Assembly (NCBI GenBank): GCA_035411585.1
Contig: DAONTI010000018.1
Span: forward strand, 1 to 64,000
DNA: 64,000 bases
Source of the DNA: MWDV01 sp002070715
GTDB lineage: Bacteria; Verrucomicrobiota; Verrucomicrobiia; Limisphaerales; MWDV01
Direction of reading: 5' to 3'
Position numbers and translations under genes: made by a program. Below the pieces are notes generated by a model, which worked only from the letters and a program-made list of their open reading frames with translations, had not been told where the DNA came from and did no database searches. Of this stretch, positions 53,997 to 63,095 are shown one piece after another. Position 1 is the first letter of the stretch. Every line of letters starts with the position of its first letter.

Positions 53997-56927
53997 TCAC
54001 CATCGCGACTCGAACCGGTAATTTCCCGCTTCCACCGCCAACACGGCGCGATCGCCCTCCATGCGAAGCCACCGGACTCCGGGGGCCTTGTTCAGCGGAC
54101 GTCCGCTTTCGAAAACCGTTTCCGCCGACTTCACCGGGAGATAAACCGTGGCCGAGGTGTTGGCCGGGATTGTGGTCTCCAACGCAAAACGATCAGCGCT
54201 GCGCCGCCAGTGGCTGACAATGCGACCGTGGATCGAATCGTAATGCGCCTTGACCCAGTGAATCGGGGACTGCTCGGACTGCCCGTCCGGCGTCGGAGGC
54301 GAAGGCCGGATGAGGATGCGTTGGAAGCCCGGACCGTCGTGGTCAATCCCCGCCAGACGGTTGAACATCCATTCGCACACCGCGCCAAACGCGTAATGGG
54401 AGAAGGAATTCATCTCGGCGTTTTGTTTGCCGCCAAAGCCCTTGTCCTTGGTGTAACTGTTCCAGCGTTCCCAAATCGTGGTCGCGCCCTGCTCGACTTC
54501 GTAACCCCACGACGGAAATTTGCGGCTCTGGAAATGCCGTACGGCGAGGTCGTGTTCCCCCGCGTCCGAGAGCACCGGCAGCAGCGGACGCGTGCCCAAA
54601 AATCCGGTCGTCATGCCGGAGTTGTCGGCGGTCTGGCCCTGGCGCAATTTATTCGCCAGCACCCGGCCCGCGGACGCCCGCCACTCATCCGGCATGATCT
54701 CCAGGAACAGGGCCAGCACGTACGCGGTTTGTGAATCCACCGTCAACGTGCCGTCGGGCTTCACGTATTTCCGCGCGAACGCCGCCTTGATGTTTTGATA
54801 CAACTCGCGGTAGGCCGTCGCTTCGCGGGTCTTGCCAAGCGCTTGGGCCATGTCGGCCATCAGCTTTGCCGCGTGCCCGAAATAGACCGTATCCACAAAC
54901 TCAATGGGGGTGGGCTCATTCATGTTTAGCCAATCCCCCCAGTGATTGCCGTGCGCGATGCCGAGGAAATTCCGACTCGCCGACTTGCGCCATTCGAGAA
55001 AACGCACCATGTGCGGCCAGCAACGCTCCAGGATGCGGGTGTCGCCGTAAACCTGCCAGATGGTCCACGGACAAATCACCCCCGCGTCGCACCACGCGGT
55101 GCCGAAATCCCAGCCGTGTTGGAAGGGATACGGCGCGTAACCGGGAAAGGCCCCGCTGGGACGCTGGCTTTCCATCAATTCGCGCAGCCATTTGGTGTAG
55201 AAAGCCGCCACGTCGGCGTTGTAGGTGGCGGTGCGCACATAGACCTGCGCATCCCCGGTCCAGCCAAAGCGCTCATCACGCTGCGGACAATCGGTGGGCA
55301 GATCGAGAAAATTGGCGCGCTGGGTCCAGACCACGTTTTTGAACAAGCGATTGGGCACGGGATCGGAACACTCAAAACTGCTGGTCAACGGCGTATCACT
55401 GTGCAGCACCAAGCCGGTGACCGCCTCTTTGCCCGGCACGCCGGGGTAGCCGGTCAATTCCACGTATTGGAAACCATGAAACGTGAAGCGCGGCGTCCAC
55501 TCCTCGCCCCGCGGATCCCCGCGCAGGACGTAATGATTGATGGCGCGCGCTTTGCGCAGATTCTCGGTCATGAGCGTGCCGTCGGGATGCAGCATCTCGC
55601 CGTGGCGCATTTGGATGACCGTGCCCGCCGGACCTTTCACCTTCAGCCGCACCACACCGGCAAAGTTCTGGCCGAGGTTGAAAATATAAACCCCGTTGGT
55701 GGGAGAAGTGACGGCCACGGGCGTGAGGGTCTCGGTCACGCGCACCGGCACCCCGGGAAAGGCTTCGAGTTTCGGCGGCGCGTGGAAGGCGAGATCCACC
55801 GGATGCCCTTTGATGGCGATTTTGCCGTCGGGTTGGTCCGCATTCTGCCACTCATAAAACGTCGCGGGCTGGGGTCCGTTGTCCGCCGCGGCAATGGCTG
55901 CTTCCCAGTCGCGATCGTCAAAGCCGGCCTTCGTCCAGCCGGGTTGTTCCCGGCGCGCGTCGTAATACTCGCCCATCAGGAAGTCCGCCTCGCGAATGGG
56001 CCCGTCCCCGGTGGTTTTCCACGAGGCATCGGTCGCGATGATTTCCCGGGTGCCGTCGGTGTATTCGATCTCTAATTGCGCGCGGAACGCCGGGGTTTTG
56101 CCGTAGGTGTAACGGCCAATTTTCTCCGTGCCAATGCCGGTGAGCAGCCCGAACCCGATGTAGCCGGAATACCAGCCATCCGCCAGCCACACCCCCACGG
56201 CGTTGGCGCCGCGCGTCACCAGCGGCGTGACGTCATACGTCCAGTAATAGGCGCGCTCATGATAATCCGTCCAGCCAGGCGCGAACCAGGCATCGCCCAC
56301 CCGCTGCCCATTCAGATACAGTTCATAGATGCCGAGCGCGGTTGCATAGGCGGTGGCGCGCTGCACGCGTTTCGGGGCCGTGAATTCCCGGCGGAACTGC
56401 CGGGCAGGCGGCAGGAACAAGCTCTGGGCATCCTTGTGAACCGGAGTCGCATCGCGATGGCTGATGTAATCCGCCTGCCAATCGCCCGCTTCCAGCAACC
56501 CCATCGTCCAACGGGCCGGCGGACTCCACGCGGAGCCTTTTCCGTGCTTATCCCAAACGCGCACCTTCCAGAAACAAGCCTGCCGCGACACGAGCGGTTG
56601 GCCCGCATAGGCGATGTTGACCGTCTGATCACTGGCCACCCGTCCGCTGTCCCACAAGTCGCCCACATTTTTCTTCAGCGCCGCCTCGGTGCTGGCCACC
56701 AGGATTTGATACGCCGTCTGCCGCTGCCCGCGTTCGCGGGATTCAACCCGCCAGGTCAAGCGCGGCTGGGTTTCATCAATCCCCAACGGATTAACCCGGT
56801 ATTCGCAGCGGAGTGCGACCGGCTGCAACGCCGCCAAGACGCGCGCAGGCAAGTTGGCCCAAGCCAGACTGACGAACAGGAGGATAATCGTTAACCGGGA
56901 GCGCCTCGAACAAATGTGTTGTTTCAT
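53997..56927 (-). CDS. Alpha-L-rhamnosidase (GH78), secreted
   Basis: 976 residues from 'MKQHICSRRS', with a signal peptide ('LTIILLFVSLAWANLPARVLA'-type, given here in part as 'LTIILLFVSLAWANLP'). Domain order follows GH78: an N-terminal Ig-like domain ('LRCEYRVNPLGIDETQPRLT'), the jelly-roll domain D ('GIYELYLNGQRVGDAWFAPG', 'DVTPLVTRGANAVGVWLADG'), then the (alpha/alpha)6 catalytic domain with 'LPTDCPQRDERFGWTGDAQV', 'GTAWCDAGVICPWTIWQVYG' and 'TTIWERWNSY'. A C-terminal beta domain closes the chain. It releases terminal alpha-L-rhamnose from pectins, glycosides or bacterial polysaccharides. Confidence 0.93.
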   Translation of the reverse strand: MKQHICSRRSRLTIILLFVSLAWANLPARVLAALQPVALRCEYRVNPLGIDETQPRLTWRVESRERGQRQTAYQILVASTEAALKKNVGDLWDSGRVASDQTVNIAYAGQPLVSRQACFWKVRVWDKHGKGSAWSPPARWTMGLLEAGDWQADYISHRDATPVHKDAQSLFLPPARQFRREFTAPKRVQRATAYATALGIYELYLNGQRVGDAWFAPGWTDYHERAYYWTYDVTPLVTRGANAVGVWLADGWYSGYIGFGLLTGIGTEKIGRYTYGKTPAFRAQLEIEYTDGTREIIATDASWKTTGDGPIREADFLMGEYYDARREQPGWTKAGFDDRDWEAAIAAADNGPQPATFYEWQNADQPDGKIAIKGHPVDLAFHAPPKLEAFPGVPVRVTETLTPVAVTSPTNGVYIFNLGQNFAGVVRLKVKGPAGTVIQMRHGEMLHPDGTLMTENLRKARAINHYVLRGDPRGEEWTPRFTFHGFQYVELTGYPGVPGKEAVTGLVLHSDTPLTSSFECSDPVPNRLFKNVVWTQRANFLDLPTDCPQRDERFGWTGDAQVYVRTATYNADVAAFYTKWLRELMESQRPSGAFPGYAPYPFQHGWDFGTAWCDAGVICPWTIWQVYGDTRILERCWPHMVRFLEWRKSASRNFLGIAHGNHWGDWLNMNEPTPIEFVDTVYFGHAAKLMADMAQALGKTREATAYRELYQNIKAAFARKYVKPDGTLTVDSQTAYVLALFLEIMPDEWRASAGRVLANKLRQGQTADNSGMTTGFLGTRPLLPVLSDAGEHDLAVRHFQSRKFPSWGYEVEQGATTIWERWNSYTKDKGFGGKQNAEMNSFSHYAFGAVCEWMFNRLAGIDHDGPGFQRILIRPSPPTPDGQSEQSPIHWVKAHYDSIHGRIVSHWRRSADRFALETTIPANTSATVYLPVKSAETVFESGRPLNKAPGVRWLRMEGDRAVLAVEAGNYRFESRW

Positions 56928-57090
56928 AACTCGTTGCCATTGTGGACAAAACCGCGGCGCTGGCAATCCCGCGTTTGGGCCGCGCAAGCGGACCGCTGCG
57001 AAGAAAGTCAGGTGCGCCCGCTTGGGAATAAGGATTTACGCGGGAGGATCGTTCGGTCATGCTGCGGGCGTTTGGAATACTTGTGACCGC

Positions 57091-57645
57091 ATGAAACTGT
57101 CGTTGCTTTCGCTCCTGTTGGGCATTGGACTGGCCGTGCCGATGGCTTACGGCTTGGTCCGGCCTGCGCCCTTTGCCGCCGCCGCGCGGAAGTTGCCCCG
57201 GTCGTTACCGTGCGGCTACGCGCTGGTCACGCTGGCGACGATCTGGTTTTTGTGGAACCTCGGTCAGGAAAACATCGCGGACTTTGCGGCCTTCAAACCG
57301 CATCTCATGTTTGGCTTCGCCGCCATCGGGGTGGGCACGTGTATTTTTGTGAAGGATTTCCTCGGCGCCCGGGGGGTGGGCGTGACCCTGTTGTTGGTGG
57401 CCAAACTGATGTTGGACACCGGTCGGCCGCACTTGGAAACGACCCCTTGGGTGCGGGTCATTCAGCTCTGGGCTTACGCCATGATCATCGCCGGCATGTG
57501 GATCACCATTTCGCCCTATCGCTTGCGGGATCTGCTGGACTGGGGTACCGCCACCACGTCCCGCACCCAACGGCACTGCGGCCTGGGCCTCGTGTTTGGT
57601 CTGTTCGTCGCCGGGCTGGGGCTGACCGCCTTCCGCGGCTTGTGA
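57091..57645 (+). CDS. Membrane protein of unknown function
   Basis: 184 residues with about five hydrophobic helices ('LSLLSLLLGIGLAVPMAYGL', 'CGYALVTLATIWFLWNLG', 'LMFGFAAIGVGTCIFVKDFL', 'GVGVTLLLVAKLML', 'VIQLWAYAMIIAGMWITISP', 'GLVFGLFVAGLGLTAF'). No family recognised. Its stop overlaps the GTG start of a GT9 glycosyltransferase, so the two are coupled; a role in envelope glycan assembly is possible. A -10-like AATACT (57076-57081) lies 9 bp before the ATG. Confidence 0.6.
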   Translation: MKLSLLSLLLGIGLAVPMAYGLVRPAPFAAAARKLPRSLPCGYALVTLATIWFLWNLGQENIADFAAFKPHLMFGFAAIGVGTCIFVKDFLGARGVGVTLLLVAKLMLDTGRPHLETTPWVRVIQLWAYAMIIAGMWITISPYRLRDLLDWGTATTSRTQRHCGLGLVFGLFVAGLGLTAFRGL

Positions 57646-58559
57646 CGACGAAGCAAGGCCGCATCCTCGTCATCCGCGGCGGGGCGATTGGTGATTTCAT
57701 CCTCACGCTGCCCGCCATCACCGCCCTGCGGCGCCAGTTCCCGCGCGCTCATCTCGAAATCCTCGGCTACCCGCACATCGCGCAACTGGCGCTTCTGGGC
57801 GGACTGGTGGATCGGGTGCAAGCCATCGAAGCACGGGGCTTGGCGGGATTCTTTGCGCGCGCGGGCGTGCTGGCGGAGGATCTCGGCGATTACTTCGCCG
57901 CGTTCGACGTCATCATCTCCTATCTTTATGATCCCGACGGCATTTTCCAAACGAATGTCGCCCGCTGCAGCCGCGCCCAGTTTATCGCCGGCCGCCACCG
58001 GCCCGACGAAAGCGAACCGCTGCACGCGACGCAGACTTTTCTAAAAGCACTGGAGCGGTTGGCGATTTTTGACGCCGATCCGGTGCCGCGCTTGGGATTG
58101 GGGCCGTGCGCCGACGTCTCCACCACGCTGGCGCTGCATCCGGGCAGCGGCAGCGAACGCAAAAATTGGCCGGAGGAGCGCTGGGCGGAACTGTTGCTCT
58201 GGTTGATCGAAGCCACCCGCATGCCGTTGCTGCTCGTCGGCGGCGAGGCCGAAGGCGGACGACTGGAGCGGTTGGCGGCGCCGTGGCCGCGCTCCCGCGT
58301 TCAAATCGCGCGCAGCCTGCCGCTCGCCGAACTGGCCCGGCGCCTGCAACATTGCGCCGGCTTCGTGGGCCACGATTCCGGCATCACCCACCTGGCCGCC
58401 GCCTTGGAGTTGCCCTGCCTGGTCTTGTGGGCTGATTCCGCGGAAGCCATCTGGCGCCCGCAGGGAAAACACATCCGCGTTCTCCGCGCGGCCACCGGAT
58501 TGTCCAGCCTGAGCGTCGAACGGGTGGCCACGGAATTATCGTTCATCCGCCCCATTTGA
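57642..58559 (+). CDS. Glycosyltransferase family 9 (heptosyltransferase-like) protein
   Basis: 305 residues from a GTG start (GTGA overlap with the membrane protein). 'RILVIRGGAIGDFILTLPAI' is the GT9 N-terminal loop, 'LALHPGSGSERKNWPEERWA' the classic GSGxxxKxWP motif, and 'GFVGHDSGITHLAAALELPC' the donor-site DSGxxHLAAA motif. It probably transfers a heptose or other sugar to a lipid-linked glycan. It is a second GT9 gene in the window (see 39313-40284). Confidence 0.93.
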   Translation: MTTKQGRILVIRGGAIGDFILTLPAITALRRQFPRAHLEILGYPHIAQLALLGGLVDRVQAIEARGLAGFFARAGVLAEDLGDYFAAFDVIISYLYDPDGIFQTNVARCSRAQFIAGRHRPDESEPLHATQTFLKALERLAIFDADPVPRLGLGPCADVSTTLALHPGSGSERKNWPEERWAELLLWLIEATRMPLLLVGGEAEGGRLERLAAPWPRSRVQIARSLPLAELARRLQHCAGFVGHDSGITHLAAALELPCLVLWADSAEAIWRPQGKHIRVLRAATGLSSLSVERVATELSFIRPI

Positions 58560-58677
58560 TTCCGAAGAACCCGGGTTCGATGAATCAAACCAGTTTTCAT
58601 TGGGTGACCGTTTCCCGAGCGGAGGCGGCGCGCGTTATCCAGTAGCCCGGCGGGCGGCGGCTTGCTATTACTGACCC

Positions 58678-59733
58678 ATGAGACGATGCATTTGGCAAAC
58701 GGGATTTCTGTTCCTGATCAGTCTGGCGCTGGCCCGGGCGGATGCGGTGGATGACCTGGTCCGCGCCGCAATGAAAGAACACGACATTCCCGGCGTGGCG
58801 TTGCAAGTGATCCGGAACGGGCAGACGGTGAAAACCGGCGCCTACGGATTCGCCAATCTGGAATGGGAACAACCGGTGACTCTCGAAACAGTTTTTGAAA
58901 TCGGATCGCTGACAAAGACCTTCACCGCTGCCGGCATTCTGATGCTGGCCCAGGAGGGCAAACTGTCCGTGGACGACCGCCTCCAAAAACATCTGCCGGA
59001 AATTCCTCCCGCCTGGACCAACGTCACGCTGCGGCATCTCCTGAACCACACGTCGGGCATCAAGAGTTACACCGGCTTGGATGGCTTTGAATTGACGCGG
59101 CGGCAGACGCGCGCGGAGTTCATCCGCAAGCTGGCCGCGCAACCGCAGGAATTTCCGCCGGGCGAAAAATACAAATACTGCAACAGCGGCTACAGCCTCC
59201 TCGGATACGTCATCGAAGCCGCGAGCGGCACCAATTATTGGGCGTTCCTGGCCGGGCGCATTTTCCAACCGCTGGGCATGAAGGCCACCACCGACCGCGA
59301 TCCCCGCCAGATTGTGCCGCATCGCGCCAGTGGTTATGAACACGCCCGCGGGAAACGCATCAATCGCGATTACGATGTGACCGACGTGTTCGCCGCGGGC
59401 GCCATCGTCTCCACCGTGGGCGACCTCGCCCGTTGGAACGCAGCTTTGGATGCCGATGCCCTGTTATCCGCACAAAGCAAAACGTGGATGTGGACCCCGG
59501 GCCGGTTAAATGACGGCAGCGCCACGAGTTATGGTTTGGGCTGGCGGGTGGACCAAAAATCCGCCGGACCACACCGGATCGGCCATAGCGGGTCCACCTC
59601 CGGCTTTTCCGCCAGCTTCCAGCGTTATCCGGATGGACGGCTCGTCGTCATTGTGCTAACCAATACCGACAAAGAAATTGCCACCCCATTATCGGATAAA
59701 ATCGCGGCCCACTACGCGTCGGCGCAGGAGTAA
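58678..59733 (+). CDS. Exported serine hydrolase of the beta-lactamase/DD-peptidase superfamily (class C-like)
   Basis: 351 residues with a signal peptide ('LFLISLALARA'). Catalytic motifs: 'EIGSLTKTFTAAGILMLA' (SxxK; Ser and Lys), 'YKYCNSGYSLLGYVIEAASG' (YxN), and 'HRIGHSGSTSGFSASF' (HxG in place of KTG). 'LRHLLNHTSGIKSY' is the usual companion. HxG is typical of esterase/amidase relatives rather than true beta-lactamases, so a D-aminopeptidase, esterase or cell-wall-modifying role is likelier. A TATTAC box ends 7 bp before the ATG. Confidence 0.87.
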   Translation: MRRCIWQTGFLFLISLALARADAVDDLVRAAMKEHDIPGVALQVIRNGQTVKTGAYGFANLEWEQPVTLETVFEIGSLTKTFTAAGILMLAQEGKLSVDDRLQKHLPEIPPAWTNVTLRHLLNHTSGIKSYTGLDGFELTRRQTRAEFIRKLAAQPQEFPPGEKYKYCNSGYSLLGYVIEAASGTNYWAFLAGRIFQPLGMKATTDRDPRQIVPHRASGYEHARGKRINRDYDVTDVFAAGAIVSTVGDLARWNAALDADALLSAQSKTWMWTPGRLNDGSATSYGLGWRVDQKSAGPHRIGHSGSTSGFSASFQRYPDGRLVVIVLTNTDKEIATPLSDKIAAHYASAQE

Positions 59734-60135
59734 TGCCCGCCGAATCGTGACCTCCGGGACCGCAAAAGCGGCGTTTCCGGGGCTGCCCGGCGTTTTTTGG
59801 CGCCGCGCAACATCCTCATTTACAACCAGATAGATTATTGTAAGAATTTAAGATTGAAATTTGCCGCAGAGTTTGGTTAGGTAAAGCGACGCGGATGGGG
59901 TGGAAAGAACCTACACGCGTCACACGGCGCCCGCGGGTGGTGCGTGCAACAGTGAACCGGACATGGAGCGCGAGTTCGTCTCCGGGATCAACGCGAAATC
60001 AGGTTTTGCCGGTCCGCTGCCGCCTCCCGCCCGGTGTCGGATACCGGGTGTTGCGAGTCGGGAAACAAGCCTGCCTGACAAACCAGTTCAAGACGATTTC
60101 AAACAGAGTTTGGCCCAGCGTGTCAGACGCAAAAT
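59734..60135 (+). promoter_or_regulatory. Long leader and promoter region of rpoD
   Basis: About 400 bp without a convincing gene. An unusually AT-rich island (about 59815-59890) holds TTGAAA (59854-59859), an 18-bp spacer and TAGGTA (59878-59883). A start near 59890 gives a leader of about 245 bases. Frames inside the leader are Arg/Ser-rich and not gene-like. Confidence 0.45.
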
Positions 60136-62079
60136 ATGGCGACAAAGCAGAAGCAGAAAAAAGCAGTTAAATCGGTGAAAAAATCCAAGGCGGCCAAGCC
60201 AGCCAAGGTTGCCAAAGCGGCTAAAGCGGCCAAAGTGGGCAAGACAGCCAAAGCGGTCAAAACGGGCAAGCCGGCCAAGGCCAAGCCCGCGCCGCCCGAG
60301 CCGCCACCCCGGCCCCCGACGCTGCGCCGGCGTTTCGTTCTCGGCAGCATGAAACGCAAAGCGACCCGCCGTCCGCCGGCATCCGTCCGCGCGCCGGCGA
60401 CGAAACCGCAGGCGCCCGCTCCGGCGGGGGCCGCTGCGGAAACCACGCCGCGCCGCCAGGCCGCCGATTTGAGCGAGGCCGTAAAAATCCTCGTCCATCT
60501 GGCCAGCGAAAACGGCCACGTCACCTACGACGACATCAACGACATTTTGCCGGACGGCATCTCGGCCGAGGATCTGGACGATCTCTACACGAAGTTGCGC
60601 ACCTTGGACGTCGAAATCGTTGAGCAATCCGAAGTGGAGCGGCCCAAAACCGCCGAAGCCGAGGAGGAAGAGGAGCGGCTCGACGCCTTGGACGATCCCG
60701 TGCGGATGTACATGAACCAGATGGGCAAGGTGCCGCTGTTGACACGCGAGCAGGAAATCGAAATTTGCAAGCGGATCGAAGACGCGGAACTGGAGATGAA
60801 GCAGATTGTTTACGGCTTCGGGTTCACCGCCAAGGAACACATCGCCATCGCGGAAAAACTGCTTTCCGAACCGCCCAAGGAACGGTTCGACCGCGTGGTC
60901 GTGGACAAAAAAGTGCCCAACCGCGAAGCGCATCTGCGCGAACTCCGCAAGCTGGTGAAACAAGTCCGCGCCCTCGATCACAAGGTGGATGCCAAATACG
61001 CCGCCTGGCAGAAATCCGCGGGCAAAAAGTCGCCGGACCGCGCGCTGGCCCTCTTCCGGAAGCTCGACAAAAGCCTCCAGGCCACCTTTGGCAAATTTTT
61101 CTACAAACAGAAGGTGCTCGAGGAAATGGTCGTGGTGGCCGGCAACGTCCACGAGCGTTTTCAGAGCAGCCTGCGGCAGTTGGACCTGCTGGGCCGACTG
61201 CGCAAAACCCCCGACCGCGAAAACACGGTCAAAGCCGAGCGCCAGAAAATGGCCAATCTCGAATTGTTTGTGCGCATGCCCCGCGAGGATTTCTTCAAGG
61301 CCTTCGCGGAGTTGAAAGCGGCCGCCGACCGCGCCCACCGGGCCAAGACCCACATGGCCGAGGCCAACCTCCGGCTCGTGGTGTCCGTGGCCAAGAAATA
61401 CACCAATCGCGGCCAGTCGTTCTTGGATCTCATTCAGGAGGGCAACATCGGCCTGATGAAAGGCGTTGAGAAATTTGAATACCGCCGCGGCTACAAATTC
61501 TCCACCTACGCCATCTGGTGGATCCGCCAAGCCATCACCCGTTCCATCGCCGATCAGGCGCGCACCATCCGCATTCCGGTGCATATGATCGAGACGATGA
61601 ACAAGCTGTGGCGCGCCCAGAAACAACTCACCCAAGAGCTGGGCCGGGAACCGTCCCCCGAGGAGATTGCCGATGAAATGCACATGCCCGTCAGCCGCAT
61701 CAATTCCCTCCTGAAAATGGCGCAGCAACCCATCTCGTTGCACGCGCCGGTGGGCGACGACGGCGATGTCAGCGTGGGCGATTTCATCGAAGACAAATCG
61801 GCGGAAAACCCGCTCGATGTCACCAGCTACAGCCTGTTGCGGGAAAAACTTGCGGACGTGCTGGCCAGTCTGACCGAACGCGAACGCAAAATTCTGGAAA
61901 TGCGGTTCGGCCTGCTGGATGGCTACGAACGCACCCTCGAGGAAATCGGCAAGATGTATCACGTCACCCGCGAACGCATCCGGCAGATCGAAGCCAAGGC
62001 GCTGCGCAAACTGCGGCACCCCACCCGCGTCCGCCATCTGCAGGGCTTCCTCGAAACCGCCGAGGAAATCGCCGCCTGA
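60136..62079 (+). CDS. rpoD: Primary RNA polymerase sigma factor RpoD (sigma-70) with Lys/Ala-rich N terminus
   Basis: 647 residues. The first 50 residues are Lys/Ala repeats ('KPAKVAKAAKAAKVGKTAKA'), followed by a Pro-rich stretch. Region 1.1 follows ('VKILVHLASENGHVTYDDIN'), then region 1.2 ('DDPVRMYMNQMGKVPLLTRE') and a non-conserved region. Regions 2.1-2.4 come next ('ANLRLVVSVAKKYTNRGQSF', 'FLDLIQEGNIGLMKGVEKFE', 'YKFSTYAIWWIRQAITRSIA'), followed by region 3 and region 4.2 ('YERTLEEIGKMYHVTRERIR'). The RpoD box is intact, so it is the housekeeping sigma factor. The basic tail resembles histone-H1-like repeats and may add nucleic-acid contacts (inference). Confidence 0.97.
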   Translation: MATKQKQKKAVKSVKKSKAAKPAKVAKAAKAAKVGKTAKAVKTGKPAKAKPAPPEPPPRPPTLRRRFVLGSMKRKATRRPPASVRAPATKPQAPAPAGAAAETTPRRQAADLSEAVKILVHLASENGHVTYDDINDILPDGISAEDLDDLYTKLRTLDVEIVEQSEVERPKTAEAEEEEERLDALDDPVRMYMNQMGKVPLLTREQEIEICKRIEDAELEMKQIVYGFGFTAKEHIAIAEKLLSEPPKERFDRVVVDKKVPNREAHLRELRKLVKQVRALDHKVDAKYAAWQKSAGKKSPDRALALFRKLDKSLQATFGKFFYKQKVLEEMVVVAGNVHERFQSSLRQLDLLGRLRKTPDRENTVKAERQKMANLELFVRMPREDFFKAFAELKAAADRAHRAKTHMAEANLRLVVSVAKKYTNRGQSFLDLIQEGNIGLMKGVEKFEYRRGYKFSTYAIWWIRQAITRSIADQARTIRIPVHMIETMNKLWRAQKQLTQELGREPSPEEIADEMHMPVSRINSLLKMAQQPISLHAPVGDDGDVSVGDFIEDKSAENPLDVTSYSLLREKLADVLASLTERERKILEMRFGLLDGYERTLEEIGKMYHVTRERIRQIEAKALRKLRHPTRVRHLQGFLETAEEIAA

Positions 62080-62150
62080 CCGCCCGCGGCGCCGCCGGAC
62101 CGGAACGGCGGCCCCGCGCGCCTTGGAGAACCAAAACCGGAGTCACAATT

Positions 62151-62831
62151 ATGAAAGCGACCTACTACGGACATAGTTGTTTTGCGGTGGAAACCGCCGG
62201 GCACACGCTGCTCTTCGATCCCTTCATCACCCCGAACGAACTGGCGCGCCATCTGGACATCCACAAGGTGCGCGCCGATTTCATCCTCATTTCCCACGGG
62301 CATTTTGATCACCTGGCCGACGCGGTCGCCCTCGCCCAACAAACCCACGCCCTGGTGATTGCCAACTACGAAATCACCGTCTGGCTCGGCCAGCAGGGCG
62401 TGACCAAAACCCATCCGCTCAACCACGGCGGCGGCGCGTCCTTTGCCTTCGGCCGCGCCAAGTTCACCCCCGCGATCCATTCCAGCGGCCTGCCCGACGG
62501 CACCTACGGCGGGAATCCCGGCGGCTTTCTCATCGAGACAGCCGCGGGGGCCTTCTACTACGCCGGCGACACCGCCCTCACCTACGACATGAAGTTGATC
62601 GGCGAAAGCACGCGTCTGCGCTTTGCCGCGCTGCCCATCGGTGACAACTTCACCATGGGCGTGGAGGATGCCATCAAAGCCGCCGAGTTCGTGCAATGCG
62701 ACGAGATTCTCGGCCTGCATTACAACACCTTCCCGCCCATCCGCATTGACCCGGAGGCCGCCATCCAAAAATTCCGCGCCGCCGGCAAGCATCTCCGCCT
62801 GTTGTCACCCGGCGAGAGCCATCATTTCTAG
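62151..62831 (+). CDS. UPF0173 metal-dependent hydrolase (metallo-beta-lactamase fold)
   Basis: 226 residues. 'MKATYYGHSCFAVETAGHTL' opens the family, 'ILISHGHFDHLADAV' is the HxHxDH zinc motif, 'YYAGDTALTYDMKLIGE' the fourth/fifth ligand block and 'GLHYNTFPPI' the final His. UPF0173 members are soluble hydrolases whose substrate is unresolved. It lies 71 bp after rpoD on the same strand. Confidence 0.92.
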   Translation: MKATYYGHSCFAVETAGHTLLFDPFITPNELARHLDIHKVRADFILISHGHFDHLADAVALAQQTHALVIANYEITVWLGQQGVTKTHPLNHGGGASFAFGRAKFTPAIHSSGLPDGTYGGNPGGFLIETAAGAFYYAGDTALTYDMKLIGESTRLRFAALPIGDNFTMGVEDAIKAAEFVQCDEILGLHYNTFPPIRIDPEAAIQKFRAAGKHLRLLSPGESHHF

Positions 62832-62871
62832 AGCGTTTCCATCAAACAGGTAGCGATGTCCTCACCGGCAG

Positions 62872-62934
62872 CCCCTCACCCCGTCCCGCTCCCCATCCGA
62901 TGGGGAGCGGGTGGCCGTCAGGCCGGGTGAGGGG
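62872..62934. repeat. Double stem-loop element
   Basis: Outer arms CCCCTCACCC (62872-62881) and GGGTGAGGGG (62925-62934) enclose a perfect 13-bp palindrome CCCGCTCCCCATC / GATGGGGAGCGGG with a one-base centre. This is like the CCCTCACCC-type dispersed hairpins known in several phyla. No T tract, so it is probably not an intrinsic terminator. Confidence 0.7.
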
Positions 62935-62999
62935 TCGGCGAACCGTTGGGCGCTACATTATTTCTGCACCCGCTCTATAGCGGTTTAACTAAAACTGTG

Positions 63000-63069
63000 G
63001 CCGTGACTGGAGCGCGGGCTTGAGCCCGCTTCCGCGTGCTTTTGCCTGCGGGCATTGAAGCGGCGTTAA
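63000..63069 (+). repeat. Third, truncated copy of the dispersed repeat
   Basis: 'GCCGTGACTGGAGCGCGGGC', then the GCGGGCTTGAGCCCGC palindrome, CGTGcttTTGCC and 'GGCATTGAAGCGGCGTTAA', matching the first 70 bases of the copies at 48741 and 51659. It breaks off at 63069, where the IS1182-like element seems to begin. Confidence 0.8.
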
Positions 63070-63095
63070 GAGCCTGTGTGAAAAACATTCGCTTG

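Noticed and set aside
60088..62037. 649-codon minus-strand frame
   Set aside because: Antisense to rpoD; Phe/His/Leu-rich mirror of the sigma factor codons.
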